From NCBI GenBank assembly GCA_035936835.1, contig DASYVT010000092.1, positions 1 to 38,877 of the forward strand: a stretch of DNA of 38,877 nucleotides, read 5' to 3'. The notes below the pieces were generated by a model, which saw only the letters and a program-made list of their open reading frames with translations, had not been told where the DNA came from and did no database searches. This document shows, piece after piece, positions 21,414 to 30,054 of the stretch (its first letter is position 1; every line of letters begins with the position of its first letter). The DNA is from Candidatus Methylomirabilota bacterium. GTDB lineage: Bacteria > Methylomirabilota > Methylomirabilia > Rokubacteriales > CSP1-6. The position numbers and the translations under genes are program-made.

Positions 21414-23243
21414 TCAGCGTTTCAACAGGTACGGCACGTCGGCAACGACAATGTTCTTGTGAAACAGGAGCGCGCCCTTGACCAGCAGGGCCGTCTGGTT
21501 GTGCAGCGCGTGCTGCCACCACCTCCGAGGAAGGAACTCCGGCAGGACTATCGTCACGATCTGATCGTCGCCGCGCGATTGAATCTGGTCGATGTACTCC
21601 AGCAATGGGCGCAGGATCGACCGATAGGGCGACGTCAGGACCACGAGGGGCACGCCCAGTCCCCAGGCGGCCCATCTCTCCTCGACTCTCAGCGTGCGTG
21701 CCGGGTCTGTCTCCACGTAGACGGCCCGCACAGCGGCGTCCGGCGCCGCGAGGGTCCTCGCGTACTGTACAGCCCGTACGACGCCGCGATGGACGTCGCC
21801 GACGAGCACCAGCACCGTGTGCTGGAACTTCGGCGGGCCCTCGAGACCTTCGAGCGACAGCTCATCGGCCACTCCTTCGTAGTGGCGATGCATCACCACG
21901 AACACGAGGACCAGCAGCGGGACGACCACGACCACGATCCAGGCGCCCTCCTTGAACTTCGTCACCGCCAGGGTCAGGAGGACGATGCCGGTCACGACGG
22001 CTCCAACGCCGTTGACGCACATCCGCCAGCGCCACCCCTTCTCCCGGAGCCGCAGCCAGCGGCGCACCATGCCGCTCTGGGAGAGCGTGAAGGAGATGAA
22101 CACGCCGATTGCGTAGAGCGGTAGGAGCGCGTGGGTATCGCCCCCGAAGATCACGAGCAGGGCGATGGCGAAGCCGCTCAGGATCATGATGCCGTTCGAG
22201 AACACGAGCCGGTCGCCCTGGCTGGCGAGCTGTCTCGGCATGAAACGATCGCGCGCGAGGATCGACGAGAGGCGCGGGAAATCGGCGTATGACGTGTTGG
22301 CCGCCAGGAGCAGGATGAGCATGGTCGCAACCTGGACCGCGTAGTACGGGGGCCCGGTCCCAAACACGCGCCGGGCGATCTTCGAGACGACCGTCTCATC
22401 ACCTCCCAGAATGATCCCGAAGTCGAAGGCGAGGTACGTGATCCCGAGGAACATGGCGATCGAGACGATGCCGAGCCAGGTCAGGACGATCTGAGCGTTG
22501 CGCCCCTCGGGCGCCTTCAGGGCCTGCACGCCGTTGGAGACGGCCTCGACGCCCGTCAGCGCCGTGCAGCCGGCGGAATAGGCCCTCAGTACCAGGAACA
22601 GTCCGATGCCCTCGAGCCCGGGGGGATGAGGCTCGTAGCGCGCCTCGGGCAGCCAGCCGAACGCCGCGGCGATGAGACCGTAGCCGACCATGCCGAGAAT
22701 GCTGACGACGAAGAAATAGGTCGGCGCGGCGAACAGCCGGCCGGATTCGCGGACTCCTCGCAGGTTCGCCAGTGCGATCATGACGATCGCCGCGACGCAC
22801 AGGGCGATTCGATACGGATGGAGCGCGGGGAGCGCCGACGTCACCGCGTCGATGCCGGCCGCGACCGACACGGACACCGTCAGGACGTAATCGATCAGCA
22901 GGGCCGCCGCGGCCGTCAACGCGGGAGACCGGCCGAGGTTGTCCTTGGCGACCAGGTAAGCGCCGCCTCCCTGAGGGTAGGCGTGGACCGTCTGGCGGTA
23001 CGAGACGACGACGATCGCCAGCAGGAGGGCAATGCCGAGCGCGATCGGCAGCGAGTAGCTGAGGGCTGCGCTGCCGGCCAGGATCAGCACCAGGAGAATC
23101 TCTTCGGTCGCGTACGCCACCGACGACAGCGGGTCGGAGGCGAACACCGCCAGCGCCACCGCCCTGCCCAGCCGCTCGTGCCGCGCCTGGGACAGTGGCA
23201 TCGGCACGCCGACCAGCAGCCGTTTCACACCGTCAAGTCGCAT
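21414..23243 (-). CDS. kimA: KimA-type high-affinity potassium importer
   Basis: The 609-residue protein matches Bacillus subtilis KimA (formerly YdaO) in length and along its sequence. The N-terminal SDPLSSVAYATEEIL carries the Asp37/Tyr44 pair equivalent to the K+-binding residues of KimA, and AYPQGGGAYLV, FSNGI and HNQTALLVKGALLF are shared. About twelve helices are followed by a cytoplasmic USP-like domain from about 460 to the end. KimA is a K+/H+ symporter; in Firmicutes it is inhibited by c-di-AMP. It diverges across 141 bases from the degraded kdp operon and lies 2.2 kb from the intact kdpDE pair, so it may be the functional replacement for KdpFABC. Confidence 0.93.
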   Translation of the reverse strand: MRLDGVKRLLVGVPMPLSQARHERLGRAVALAVFASDPLSSVAYATEEILLVLILAGSAALSYSLPIALGIALLLAIVVVSYRQTVHAYPQGGGAYLVAKDNLGRSPALTAAAALLIDYVLTVSVSVAAGIDAVTSALPALHPYRIALCVAAIVMIALANLRGVRESGRLFAAPTYFFVVSILGMVGYGLIAAAFGWLPEARYEPHPPGLEGIGLFLVLRAYSAGCTALTGVEAVSNGVQALKAPEGRNAQIVLTWLGIVSIAMFLGITYLAFDFGIILGGDETVVSKIARRVFGTGPPYYAVQVATMLILLLAANTSYADFPRLSSILARDRFMPRQLASQGDRLVFSNGIMILSGFAIALLVIFGGDTHALLPLYAIGVFISFTLSQSGMVRRWLRLREKGWRWRMCVNGVGAVVTGIVLLTLAVTKFKEGAWIVVVVVPLLVLVFVVMHRHYEGVADELSLEGLEGPPKFQHTVLVLVGDVHRGVVRAVQYARTLAAPDAAVRAVYVETDPARTLRVEERWAAWGLGVPLVVLTSPYRSILRPLLEYIDQIQSRGDDQIVTIVLPEFLPRRWWQHALHNQTALLVKGALLFHKNIVVADVPYLLKR

Positions 23244-23296
23244 ATGTCACCGGGACTCTAGCGCAGATCGGTCTCGCCCGGACTCGATCGAGGATA

Positions 23297-23335
23297 TTTT
23301 TACGGCCCTTTAACAGGCTGAGCCCGCCTTTTTGC
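23297..23335. promoter_or_regulatory. Candidate KdpE-type direct repeats between kimA and the kdp remnant
   Basis: TTTTTAC at 23297-23303 and CTTTAAC at 23308-23314 are spaced 11 bases start to start, one helical turn, as OmpR-family regulators such as KdpE prefer. A third T-rich copy, TTTTTGC, lies at 23329-23335. This is the most AT-rich part of the divergent gap. T-tract operators are known for KdpE; use at this site is inferred. Confidence 0.4.
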
Positions 23336-23384
23336 ACCGCCGTGAGCCATGGGCGTGCCACGCTTCGGCCAGGAGGACTGAACC

Positions 23385-23438
23385 ATGGACTTGCTCTACC
23401 TCGGGCTGGTGCTCGCGTTCTTCGGCGCGTCGCGCTGA
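23385..23438 (+). pseudogene. Remnant of the small kdp membrane subunit (KdpF-like)
   Basis: A perfect AGGAGG ribosome site precedes ATG 23385, which opens a frame of only 17 codons reading [17 protein letters not shown]. The start resembles the one-helix peptide that commonly precedes kdpA, but it stops before the helix is complete. The next frame continues ALRLA and then stops, so a frameshift near 23430 is possible. Neither kdpA nor kdpB follows. With the shortened kdpC downstream this reads as the 5' scar of a deleted kdp operon. The identification rests on a short match and on context. Confidence 0.5.
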
Positions 23439-23452
23439 GACTGGCCTAGGCC

Positions 23453-23851
23453 ATGTGCGCCACCCGGACGTCGTCCGGAAAGACTCTGGCCCCTCGCTGG
23501 GGACGGCTTTACCTCCTGGCCACGCTCGCGTTGGGGCTGTCCGGGGCAGCCGAGACTGCGCTCCAGGCCCGGCCGTGGCACACGGTCATGGAGTCCGTCG
23601 TGGTCGGGGCCATCTTCGGCACGATGGCCGCCTGGGTACGCGCGAACCGGGCCGCGCTCGATCAGGCCGACTGCTGCGACTGTGCCGCGGACCGCGTCAC
23701 CGTGCGCGTGCTTCATTCACGCTCGGCGGCGCGGTATGTCATGCGCGACCCAGAGCCTGGACCGCTCCGACTCTACCTGACCGGCCTCGGCGGGATCGAT
23801 ACCGGCGAGAGGGAGACGGCGGAATGCTCGGCCACGTCAGACCGGCCTTAG
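23453..23851 (+). CDS. Small membrane protein of unknown function inside the kdp remnant
   Basis: The 132-residue product has two hydrophobic segments (about residues 19-33 and 45-62) followed by a Cys-rich stretch, [17 protein letters not shown], and a polar tail. It overlaps the kdpC remnant by 28 bases. I do not recognise the family. It sits where kdpA and kdpB would be expected, either as an insertion that accompanied their loss or as an accessory gene retained from the operon. The four clustered residues Cys-Cys-x-Cys with Asp could bind a metal, but this is only inference. The tail after about residue 85 may be non-native. Confidence 0.5.
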   Translation: MCATRTSSGKTLAPRWGRLYLLATLALGLSGAAETALQARPWHTVMESVVVGAIFGTMAAWVRANRAALDQADCCDCAADRVTVRVLHSRSAARYVMRDPEPGPLRLYLTGLGGIDTGERETAECSATSDRP

Positions 23852-24096
23852 TGTCGCTGCTGCTCCTCACGGCGGTGACGGATGTGGCGTACCCTGTCCT
23901 GGTGACCGTCATCGCCCAGGTCGTCTTCCCCCACCAGGCGAACGGCTCCCTCATCGTGCGGGGCGGCAAACGGCAGAGCTCGACGCTGAACGGGCGGCAG
24001 ATGGTCGAACGCCATAGGGAGGGGCGCGTGCTCGGCTTCCTCGGCGAGGCGCGGGTCAACGTGCTTGAGCTCAACCTGGCGCTGGACGCCAAGTAG
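23824..24096 (+). pseudogene. kdpC: kdpC with internal in-frame deletion
   Basis: The 90-residue frame starts with a clear KdpC N-terminus: [18 protein letters not shown], its single helix, and [11 protein letters not shown]. It ends with a clear KdpC C-terminus: [20 protein letters not shown]. The roughly 100 residues between, including the conserved FxGRPS and N-P-x-I-S segments, are missing; normal KdpC proteins are about 190 residues. The junction falls near residue 60. Without kdpA and kdpB the product cannot serve as the chaperone subunit of a K+ ATPase, so it is treated as a pseudogene, though the frame is intact and could be translated. Confidence 0.82.
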
Positions 24097-24122
24097 CCGC
24101 GGGATCGAGCGCGGGCACCTCG

Positions 24123-25355
24123 ATGAAGCGCCTGCTCGGATTCGGTCTCTGCGCGACGGCATTGGTCGCTGCGCTGGCGGGTCCCACGTCGGCCCAGACC
24201 TCGCTCGCCGAGCTCCGCGGCAGGCAGGCCGCACCGGAGGGCCAGCCTAAGACCCTCCTCGAGGAGATGTTCCTCTACGGCTACGTCGAGAACAGCTATG
24301 TGGTGAATCTCGGGCGCGCGAGCCCTCACAATGTCAACGACCTGCGCTTCTACGACCACGACACCGACTACTCGTGGAACGCGCTCGAGCTGTCCTTCAA
24401 GAAGGACCCGTCCGAGCGCTATCCGTGGGGCTTCGGGGTCGTCGCGACGGCGGGCATGGACTCCCAGAAGAACCACTCGCTGGGCATCTTCCGGGATCTC
24501 GACGACGGGGCGCCGTACTACCGAAACACGGCCAAGTACGATCTGGTGGAGGCCTACGGCTCGGTGCTGCTGCCGCTCGGCCGGGGGCTGACCGTCAAGG
24601 CGGGAAAATGGGGGACCCCGATCGGCTACGAGGTCTACGAGAATCCGAAGAACCTCAACTTCTCCCGCGATTTCCTCTACACCCTCGGCACCCCGTACAC
24701 CCACACGGGCCTTCTGGTCACCTATCCCTTCGCCACGTGGCTCTCCGCGACCCTCGGCTTCACCAACGGGTGGGACAACTCCGACAATCCCAACGGCTAC
24801 CTCAAGGCCATCGGGCAGGTCGCCTTCACGCCGTCCGACAAATTCTCGATCACGACCGCCTTCCACGTCGGCCCCGAGCAGCTTCGCGCGCAGATGACCG
24901 GGCACGTCAACCAGCGCTGGATCGTGGACACGACCGTCCTCTACACAGGCATCGACAAGCTGACGCTCGCCGTCAACTTCGACTTCGCGGGGGAGCAGAA
25001 TGACCCGGTCCTGGTCCTGCTCGGCACGCGCAAGCACAACGCGTCGTCCTGGAGCGGCGCCGCGGGATATGCCGCCTACGACTGGACCCGGGCCCTCCGT
25101 ACCGTGCTCCGTCTCGAATACTTCGCCGATCCGCAGGGCGTGCGGAACGGCATCACCGCGCCCGGGCACAATGTTGACTACTACTCGATCACGCCGATTC
25201 TCGCGGTCAAGATCTGGCGGGGGCTCGTCGGCAGGCTCGAGTACCGCCACGACCAGGCGAGCCGTGGGTCCTTCAGCCTCCAGCACTTCGGCACGACGCC
25301 CACCTCCCGGGCGCAGGACACGATCACGCTCGCCGCGCACTACGCGTTCTTTTGA
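24123..25355 (+). CDS. Outer-membrane beta-barrel porin (BBP2/OmpL-like)
   Basis: The 410-residue protein has a signal peptide ending Ser-Ala-Gln, a short periplasmic lead and a series of alternating amphipathic strands, ending Tyr-Ala-Phe-Phe, with a terminal aromatic as expected for barrel insertion. The VKAGKWGTPIGYEVYENPKN and FTNGWDNSDNPNGY segments resemble the putative beta-barrel porin-2 family. It follows the kdpC remnant by 26 bases and precedes kdpD, so it is probably part of the old kdp operon, perhaps an outer-membrane path for potassium. It looks intact, unlike the kdp genes just upstream. Confidence 0.82.
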   Translation: MKRLLGFGLCATALVAALAGPTSAQTSLAELRGRQAAPEGQPKTLLEEMFLYGYVENSYVVNLGRASPHNVNDLRFYDHDTDYSWNALELSFKKDPSERYPWGFGVVATAGMDSQKNHSLGIFRDLDDGAPYYRNTAKYDLVEAYGSVLLPLGRGLTVKAGKWGTPIGYEVYENPKNLNFSRDFLYTLGTPYTHTGLLVTYPFATWLSATLGFTNGWDNSDNPNGYLKAIGQVAFTPSDKFSITTAFHVGPEQLRAQMTGHVNQRWIVDTTVLYTGIDKLTLAVNFDFAGEQNDPVLVLLGTRKHNASSWSGAAGYAAYDWTRALRTVLRLEYFADPQGVRNGITAPGHNVDYYSITPILAVKIWRGLVGRLEYRHDQASRGSFSLQHFGTTPTSRAQDTITLAAHYAFF

Positions 25356-25426
25356 GGACCGGAACCGCGTGCCCGCCAGCATCTGACTAGGCTACACTTG
25401 ATCCGAGAGTCCGGAGGAGAGCTAAG

Positions 25427-28117
25427 TTGGCTGAGCGGCGACCCGATCCCGATGCCTTGCTCGCGCGCGCGCTCGAGGAGGAGACGCGGGCCTCCCGGGG
25501 CCGCCTGAAGCTCTTCTTCGGCGCAGCCGCCGGCGTCGGGAAGACCTACGCCATGCTCGAGGCCGCGCGCGCGCAGCGCGCCAGCGGCGTCGATATCGTC
25601 GCAGGCTACATCGAGGCCCATGGGCGCTCCGAGACCGAGGCGCTTCTCGAGGGCCTCGAGATCCTCCCGCCGCGCCTCGTCGACTACCGGGGCTCGACGC
25701 TGCGCGAGCTGGACCTGGACACGGCCCTGGCGCGCCGTCCCACCCTGATCCTGGTCGACGAGCTGGCGCATACCAACGCAGCAGGCTCACGCCACGTCAA
25801 GCGATGGCAGGACGTGCTCGAGCTGCTCGGTGCCGGCATCAACGTCTACAGCACCGTCAACGTCCAGCACGTCGAGAGCCTCAACGACGTCGTCGCCAGG
25901 ATCACCGGCGTGCCCGTGCGGGAGACGGTGCCGGACTCGGTCTTCGAGCAGGCCGACGAGGTCGAGCTGATCGACCTACCGCCCGACGACCTCCTGCAGC
26001 GCTTCAAGGAGGGCAAGGTCTACGTGCCCGCCCAGGCGGAGGACGCGATCCGGCACTTCTTCCGGAAAGGCAACCTGATCGCCCTTCGCGAGCTTGCGCT
26101 CCGCTGCACGGCGGAGCGGGTGGACGCGCAGATGCGCGTCTACATGCGCGAGCATGCCATCGAGTCGGTGTGGCCCGCCGTCGAGCGCCTGCTCGTGTGC
26201 GTCGGCCCGAGCCCGTCGTCGGCCCGGCTGGTCCGGGCCGCGAAGCGGATCGCCGAGCGGCACGGCGCGCAATGGATCGTCGCCTATGTCGAGACGCCCG
26301 CCCAGCTCCACCTCCCGCCGGAGGCCCGGGATCGCGTGGTGCAGATGCTGCGGCTGGCTGAGCGGCTCGGCGCGGAGACCATCACGCTCAGCGGAGAACG
26401 GATGAGCGAGGAGATCCTCGCCTTCGCGCACACCCGCAACGTCACTAAGATCATCGTGGGCAAGCCGACCCGCTCTCTGTGGAAGAGGATCCTCATCGGC
26501 TCCATCGTCGATGCGCTCGTCGAGGGCAGCGGCGGCATCGATGTCTACGTCATCACCGGCGAGTCCGACGACGCCGCGCCGGCCGCGCCCGCCCGCCGGC
26601 GGGCCATCCCGACGGGCTGGCGGGCCTACGGCGGCGCCACCGCCGTCGTTGGGGCCGCGACCGGCGTGGCCTGGCTGATGTTCCCGCTCTCCGAGCTGTC
26701 CAACGTCATCATGGCGTATCTCCTCGGGATTGTCGCCGTCGCCATGCGCCGCGGCCGCGGCCCGTCACTCCTGGCGTCTGTCCTCAGCGTCGCCGCGTTC
26801 GATTTCTTCTTCGTGCCGCCCTACTACACGTTCGCCGTCGCCGATGTCCGGTACCTCTTCACGTTCGCGGTCATGCTGGCCCTCGGCCTCGTGATCAGCG
26901 GCCTGACTGTCCGAATCCGGGCGCAGGCGTCGTCCGCGCGCCACCGCGAGCAGCGGACGGCGGCGCTCTACGCCATGAGCCGGGAGCTGGCCGGCACGCC
27001 GGGCGTCGACGCGCTCCTGAACATCGCGCTCCGCCACATGGGAGACGTCTTTCACGGCCGGATCGTCGCCCTGTTGCCGGACAACACAGGATGTCTGGTC
27101 CGGCGGGGCGAGTCCCCCAATCAGTTCGACCTGGACACCAACGAGCTGGCTGTCGCGCGCTGGGTCGTCGATCACCGCCAGTCGGCCGGACTCGGCACGG
27201 GGACGCTGCCGGGCGCATCGGCGCTCTACCTGCCCCTGGTCGCCTCGCGGGGAGCCGTGGGCGCGCTCGGAGTCCAGCCCGCCGACCAGCACGCGTTCGA
27301 AACTCCGGAGCAGCTCCACCAGCTCGAGACCTTCGCCAACCAGACCGCGCTTGCCATCGAGCGCGCGCTTCTCGTCGAGGAGGCCGAGGACGCGCGGGTG
27401 CGGATCGAGAACGAGCGGCTGCGAAGCTCCTTGCTCAGCTCCGTGTCGCATGACCTCCGGACGCCGCTCGCCACCATTACGGGCGCCGCCACGACGATTC
27501 TGGAGAGCGGAGCACACCTGGACCACCGGACCCAGCAGGAGCTGCTCGAGTCGGTCCGGGACGAGGCCGACCGACTGAACCGGCTCGTCCAGAACCTGCT
27601 GGAGATGACGCGGCTCGAGTCGGGCGCCCTCCAGCTTCGCCGCGACTGGCACCCGCTCGAGGAGGTGGTCGGCGCGGCGCTTGGACGGCTGGCGAAGAGT
27701 CTCGGCACCCGAAGGGTCACGGTGAACATCCCGCCGGACCTGCCGCTCGTAGCGATCGACGACGTGCTCATCGAACAAGTCTTCGTCAACCTTCTCGAGA
27801 ACTCCATCAAATACACGCCGCCGGATAGCGCGATCCGCATCCTCGTGAGCGCGACCGACCAGAGCGTCACCGTGGAGGTCGCGGATCACGGCCCAGGGCT
27901 TCCGAAGGGGCACGAGGCGCGCGTGTTCGAGAAATTCTACCGCGCGGCGTCGGACGGCCGGCGAGGCGCCGGGCTCGGCCTGGCGATCTGCCGCGGCGTC
28001 GTCACCGCGCACGACGGACGCATCTGGGCGCACAATCTCCCCGAAGGCGGCGTCGCATTTCTCTTCACCCTGCCTCTCACCGATGCGCCGCCGGCCTCGC
28101 TCCCCCCCGATGCCTGA
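25427..28117 (+). CDS. kdpD: KdpD potassium/turgor sensor histidine kinase
   Basis: The 896-residue protein has the full KdpD architecture: an N-terminal KdpD domain with Walker A GAAAGVGKT (32-40) and Walker B ILVDELAHTN, a USP domain (about 245-380), four helices of the DUF4118 region (about 400-500), a GAF domain, HisKA with phospho-acceptor His675 in SVSHDLRTPL, and the HATPase with N, G1 and G2 boxes (NLLENSIKYTPP, GPGLPKG, GAGLGLAIC). TTG 25427 is used because GGAGGAG lies seven bases upstream. It senses K+ limitation and phosphorylates KdpE. The usual target operon kdpFABC is missing here, so it may control kimA or distant genes. Confidence 0.95.
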   Translation: MAERRPDPDALLARALEEETRASRGRLKLFFGAAAGVGKTYAMLEAARAQRASGVDIVAGYIEAHGRSETEALLEGLEILPPRLVDYRGSTLRELDLDTALARRPTLILVDELAHTNAAGSRHVKRWQDVLELLGAGINVYSTVNVQHVESLNDVVARITGVPVRETVPDSVFEQADEVELIDLPPDDLLQRFKEGKVYVPAQAEDAIRHFFRKGNLIALRELALRCTAERVDAQMRVYMREHAIESVWPAVERLLVCVGPSPSSARLVRAAKRIAERHGAQWIVAYVETPAQLHLPPEARDRVVQMLRLAERLGAETITLSGERMSEEILAFAHTRNVTKIIVGKPTRSLWKRILIGSIVDALVEGSGGIDVYVITGESDDAAPAAPARRRAIPTGWRAYGGATAVVGAATGVAWLMFPLSELSNVIMAYLLGIVAVAMRRGRGPSLLASVLSVAAFDFFFVPPYYTFAVADVRYLFTFAVMLALGLVISGLTVRIRAQASSARHREQRTAALYAMSRELAGTPGVDALLNIALRHMGDVFHGRIVALLPDNTGCLVRRGESPNQFDLDTNELAVARWVVDHRQSAGLGTGTLPGASALYLPLVASRGAVGALGVQPADQHAFETPEQLHQLETFANQTALAIERALLVEEAEDARVRIENERLRSSLLSSVSHDLRTPLATITGAATTILESGAHLDHRTQQELLESVRDEADRLNRLVQNLLEMTRLESGALQLRRDWHPLEEVVGAALGRLAKSLGTRRVTVNIPPDLPLVAIDDVLIEQVFVNLLENSIKYTPPDSAIRILVSATDQSVTVEVADHGPGLPKGHEARVFEKFYRAASDGRRGAGLGLAICRGVVTAHDGRIWAHNLPEGGVAFLFTLPLTDAPPASLPPDA

Positions 28118-28802
28118 TCCAGTCGTCGTCCTTGTCGAGGACGAGCCGCAGATCCGCCGCTTCCTCAGGGCCACGCTGACGGGACAGGGCTACCGCCTCT
28201 TCGAGGCGCCGACGGGCACCGACGGCATCATCGAAGTGGGCTCACGCCAGCCGGATGTCGTCATCATCGACCTGGGATTGCCGGACATGGACGGCATCGA
28301 AGTCATCCGCCGGCTGCGCGAGTGGACCGCCGTGCCGATCATCGTCCTGTCGGCGCGGGGCCAGGAGCGGGACAAGGTCACGGCGCTGGACGCGGGCGCC
28401 GATGACTACGTCAGCAAGCCCTTCGGTGCCAGTGAGCTTCTGGCGCGCATCCGGGTGTCCCTTCGGCACGCCGCCGGGGCCTCCCACGAGGCCGACGAGG
28501 CGGCGTTCCGAGTCGGCGAGCTGCACGTGGATCTGCTCCGTCGGCACGTGGCCGTTGGCGCCGCGGAGGTGCGCCTGACACCGACCGAATACAAGCTCCT
28601 CACGACCCTTATCCGCCACGCGGGAAAGGTCGTCACACACCAGCAGCTCCTCCGCGAAGTGTGGGGACCGACGCACACCGACCAGGCCCACTACGTGCGC
28701 ATCTACATGGCCCACCTTCGTCACAAGCTCGAGGCCGAGCCGGCCCGTCCCCGTTATTTCCTGACAGAACCGGGTGTCGGCTATCGGCTGGCAGTCGACT
28801 GA
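28110..28802 (+). CDS. kdpE: KdpE response regulator
   Basis: This 230-residue OmpR-family regulator has a receiver domain with Glu10/Asp11, the phospho-acceptor Asp54 in IIDLGLPDMDG, a conserved Thr/Ser switch in VLSARG and Lys in VSKPFG, followed by a winged-helix domain (LTPTEYKLLTTLIRHAGKVV, then YIRIYMAHLRHKLE-like helix 3). ATG 28110 is chosen over 28083 because conserved sequence starts at once; it overlaps the kdpD stop by eight bases. It should bind T-rich direct repeats upstream of K+ uptake genes; a candidate site lies between kimA and the kdp remnant. Confidence 0.94.
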   Translation: MPDPVVVLVEDEPQIRRFLRATLTGQGYRLFEAPTGTDGIIEVGSRQPDVVIIDLGLPDMDGIEVIRRLREWTAVPIIVLSARGQERDKVTALDAGADDYVSKPFGASELLARIRVSLRHAAGASHEADEAAFRVGELHVDLLRRHVAVGAAEVRLTPTEYKLLTTLIRHAGKVVTHQQLLREVWGPTHTDQAHYVRIYMAHLRHKLEAEPARPRYFLTEPGVGYRLAVD

Positions 28803-28829
28803 GGCGCCTCAGCAGTGCGGGGCTTCCCG

Positions 28830-30023
28830 CTACCGCATGTTCCCGGTATGGCCGAGCGAGTAGCGACCCGGCTGGGGCCAGACCGTCAGGCCGTGGGGCT
28901 CCTTGCCGACGGCAATCTTCCGCACTTCGCCCGACGTGGTGTCGATCGCGTAGACGACATCGTCGTACCGGCCTGAGAGCCACAAGACCTTTCCGTCCGC
29001 GCTCACATTGCCCATGTCCGGGCTTCCCCCGCCGGGTATGGACCACGTGGCCACGATGTTCCGGGTGGCGAAGTCGACGACGGACACGCTCCCCTTCCCG
29101 TGCGGCTTGCCGCGGATATGGTTCGAGCCGCGGTTGGCGACGTAAAGCTTCGTGCCGTCGCGGCTGGGGTACAGCCCATGCGTGCCGATTCCGGTCGGGA
29201 TGAAGCCGATCTCCTTGAAACTGTCGCCGTCTACCACAAAGACGCCGTCCGCCTTCATGTCGGCTACATAGAAGGTCTTCCCGTCCGGGGACACGCGGAT
29301 GTCCTGCGGCATGCCGCCCCTCGAGAGCTTGAGATAGCCGAAGACCTTGCGCCCGACCAGGTCGATCTTCGCCAGGCTGCCCTGGAACTCGCAGGTGAAG
29401 ATGACGAAGTGGCCGTCGATGGAGAAATCCGCGTGGTTGATCCCGCCGCACTGCGGCACCGGGAGCGAGGCCTGCAGGGCCATGGTATGGGGATCGCGGA
29501 AGTCGAGCCGCTTGAGCGCCTCCGCGACCACGATGGCCGAGCGCCCGTCGGGCGAGAAGTACATGTTGTAGGGGTCGTCGACGGCGATCGACTTGCCCGG
29601 CTTGCCGGTCGCCGGGTCGATCGGCGTCAGGCTCCCGTCGGTGCGCCCTTCGGCGTTGTTGGTGACCCAGAGCGTCTTGAGGTCATACGACGGCACGATG
29701 TGCTGCGGGTTGATGCCCACCCGGAACCGGTCGACCACCTTGAGCGTCGCCGGATCGATCACGTAGACGTCATTGGATTTGAGATTCGGGACATAGACTC
29801 GCGGCAGCGCGTTCGAGACGGCGGCGCTCAGCTTCTCCGGCCGCGTCTCGCTGTAGAGGTTCTTGCGATCGGCCACCGGGGGCATGCCGGGAATCGTCTC
29901 GATGGGACGGGTGCCCTGCTGAGCGGCGGCGGGAAAAACCGAAAGACCTACCGCTACCGCCAGTCCGAGTGTGAGACCCGCACGCGCGACGGCACGACGT
30001 CGAGCGCGATTCGCAATCCGCAC
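28830..30023 (-). CDS. Periplasmic YncE/cytochrome-d1-like beta-propeller protein
   Basis: The 397-residue product carries a signal peptide (basic start, hydrophobic run, Ala-Ala-Ala-Gln cleavage region) and at least six propeller blades of the YVTN type, with repeated SPDGKT-, DPATLK- and VANRGSNH-like units. GTG 30023 is preferred because GGGAGG lies just upstream; GTG 30053 would add ten residues. No heme c motif is present, so it is not a nitrite reductase; the similarity to cytochrome d1 is in the propeller only. It follows a periplasmic creatininase-family gene by 31 bases and probably works with it, perhaps as a binding scaffold. Function is unknown. Confidence 0.83.
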   Translation of the reverse strand: MRIANRARRRAVARAGLTLGLAVAVGLSVFPAAAQQGTRPIETIPGMPPVADRKNLYSETRPEKLSAAVSNALPRVYVPNLKSNDVYVIDPATLKVVDRFRVGINPQHIVPSYDLKTLWVTNNAEGRTDGSLTPIDPATGKPGKSIAVDDPYNMYFSPDGRSAIVVAEALKRLDFRDPHTMALQASLPVPQCGGINHADFSIDGHFVIFTCEFQGSLAKIDLVGRKVFGYLKLSRGGMPQDIRVSPDGKTFYVADMKADGVFVVDGDSFKEIGFIPTGIGTHGLYPSRDGTKLYVANRGSNHIRGKPHGKGSVSVVDFATRNIVATWSIPGGGSPDMGNVSADGKVLWLSGRYDDVVYAIDTTSGEVRKIAVGKEPHGLTVWPQPGRYSLGHTGNMR

Positions 30024-30054
30024 GGAAGCCTCCCGGGAATGAGGTTGTGCCACG

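Noticed and set aside
23244-23384. A c-di-AMP (ydaO-type) riboswitch upstream of kimA
   Set aside because: The kimA leader on the minus strand is short and I could not find the conserved riboswitch core segments.
23436-23438. TGA of the KdpF-like scrap as a second selenocysteine codon
   Set aside because: The sequence after it does not continue a membrane helix or any recognisable family, and no suitable hairpin was seen.
26765-28174. A 469-codon antisense frame opposite kdpD/kdpE
   Set aside because: It is a shadow of KdpD, which has all its catalytic motifs on the sense strand.
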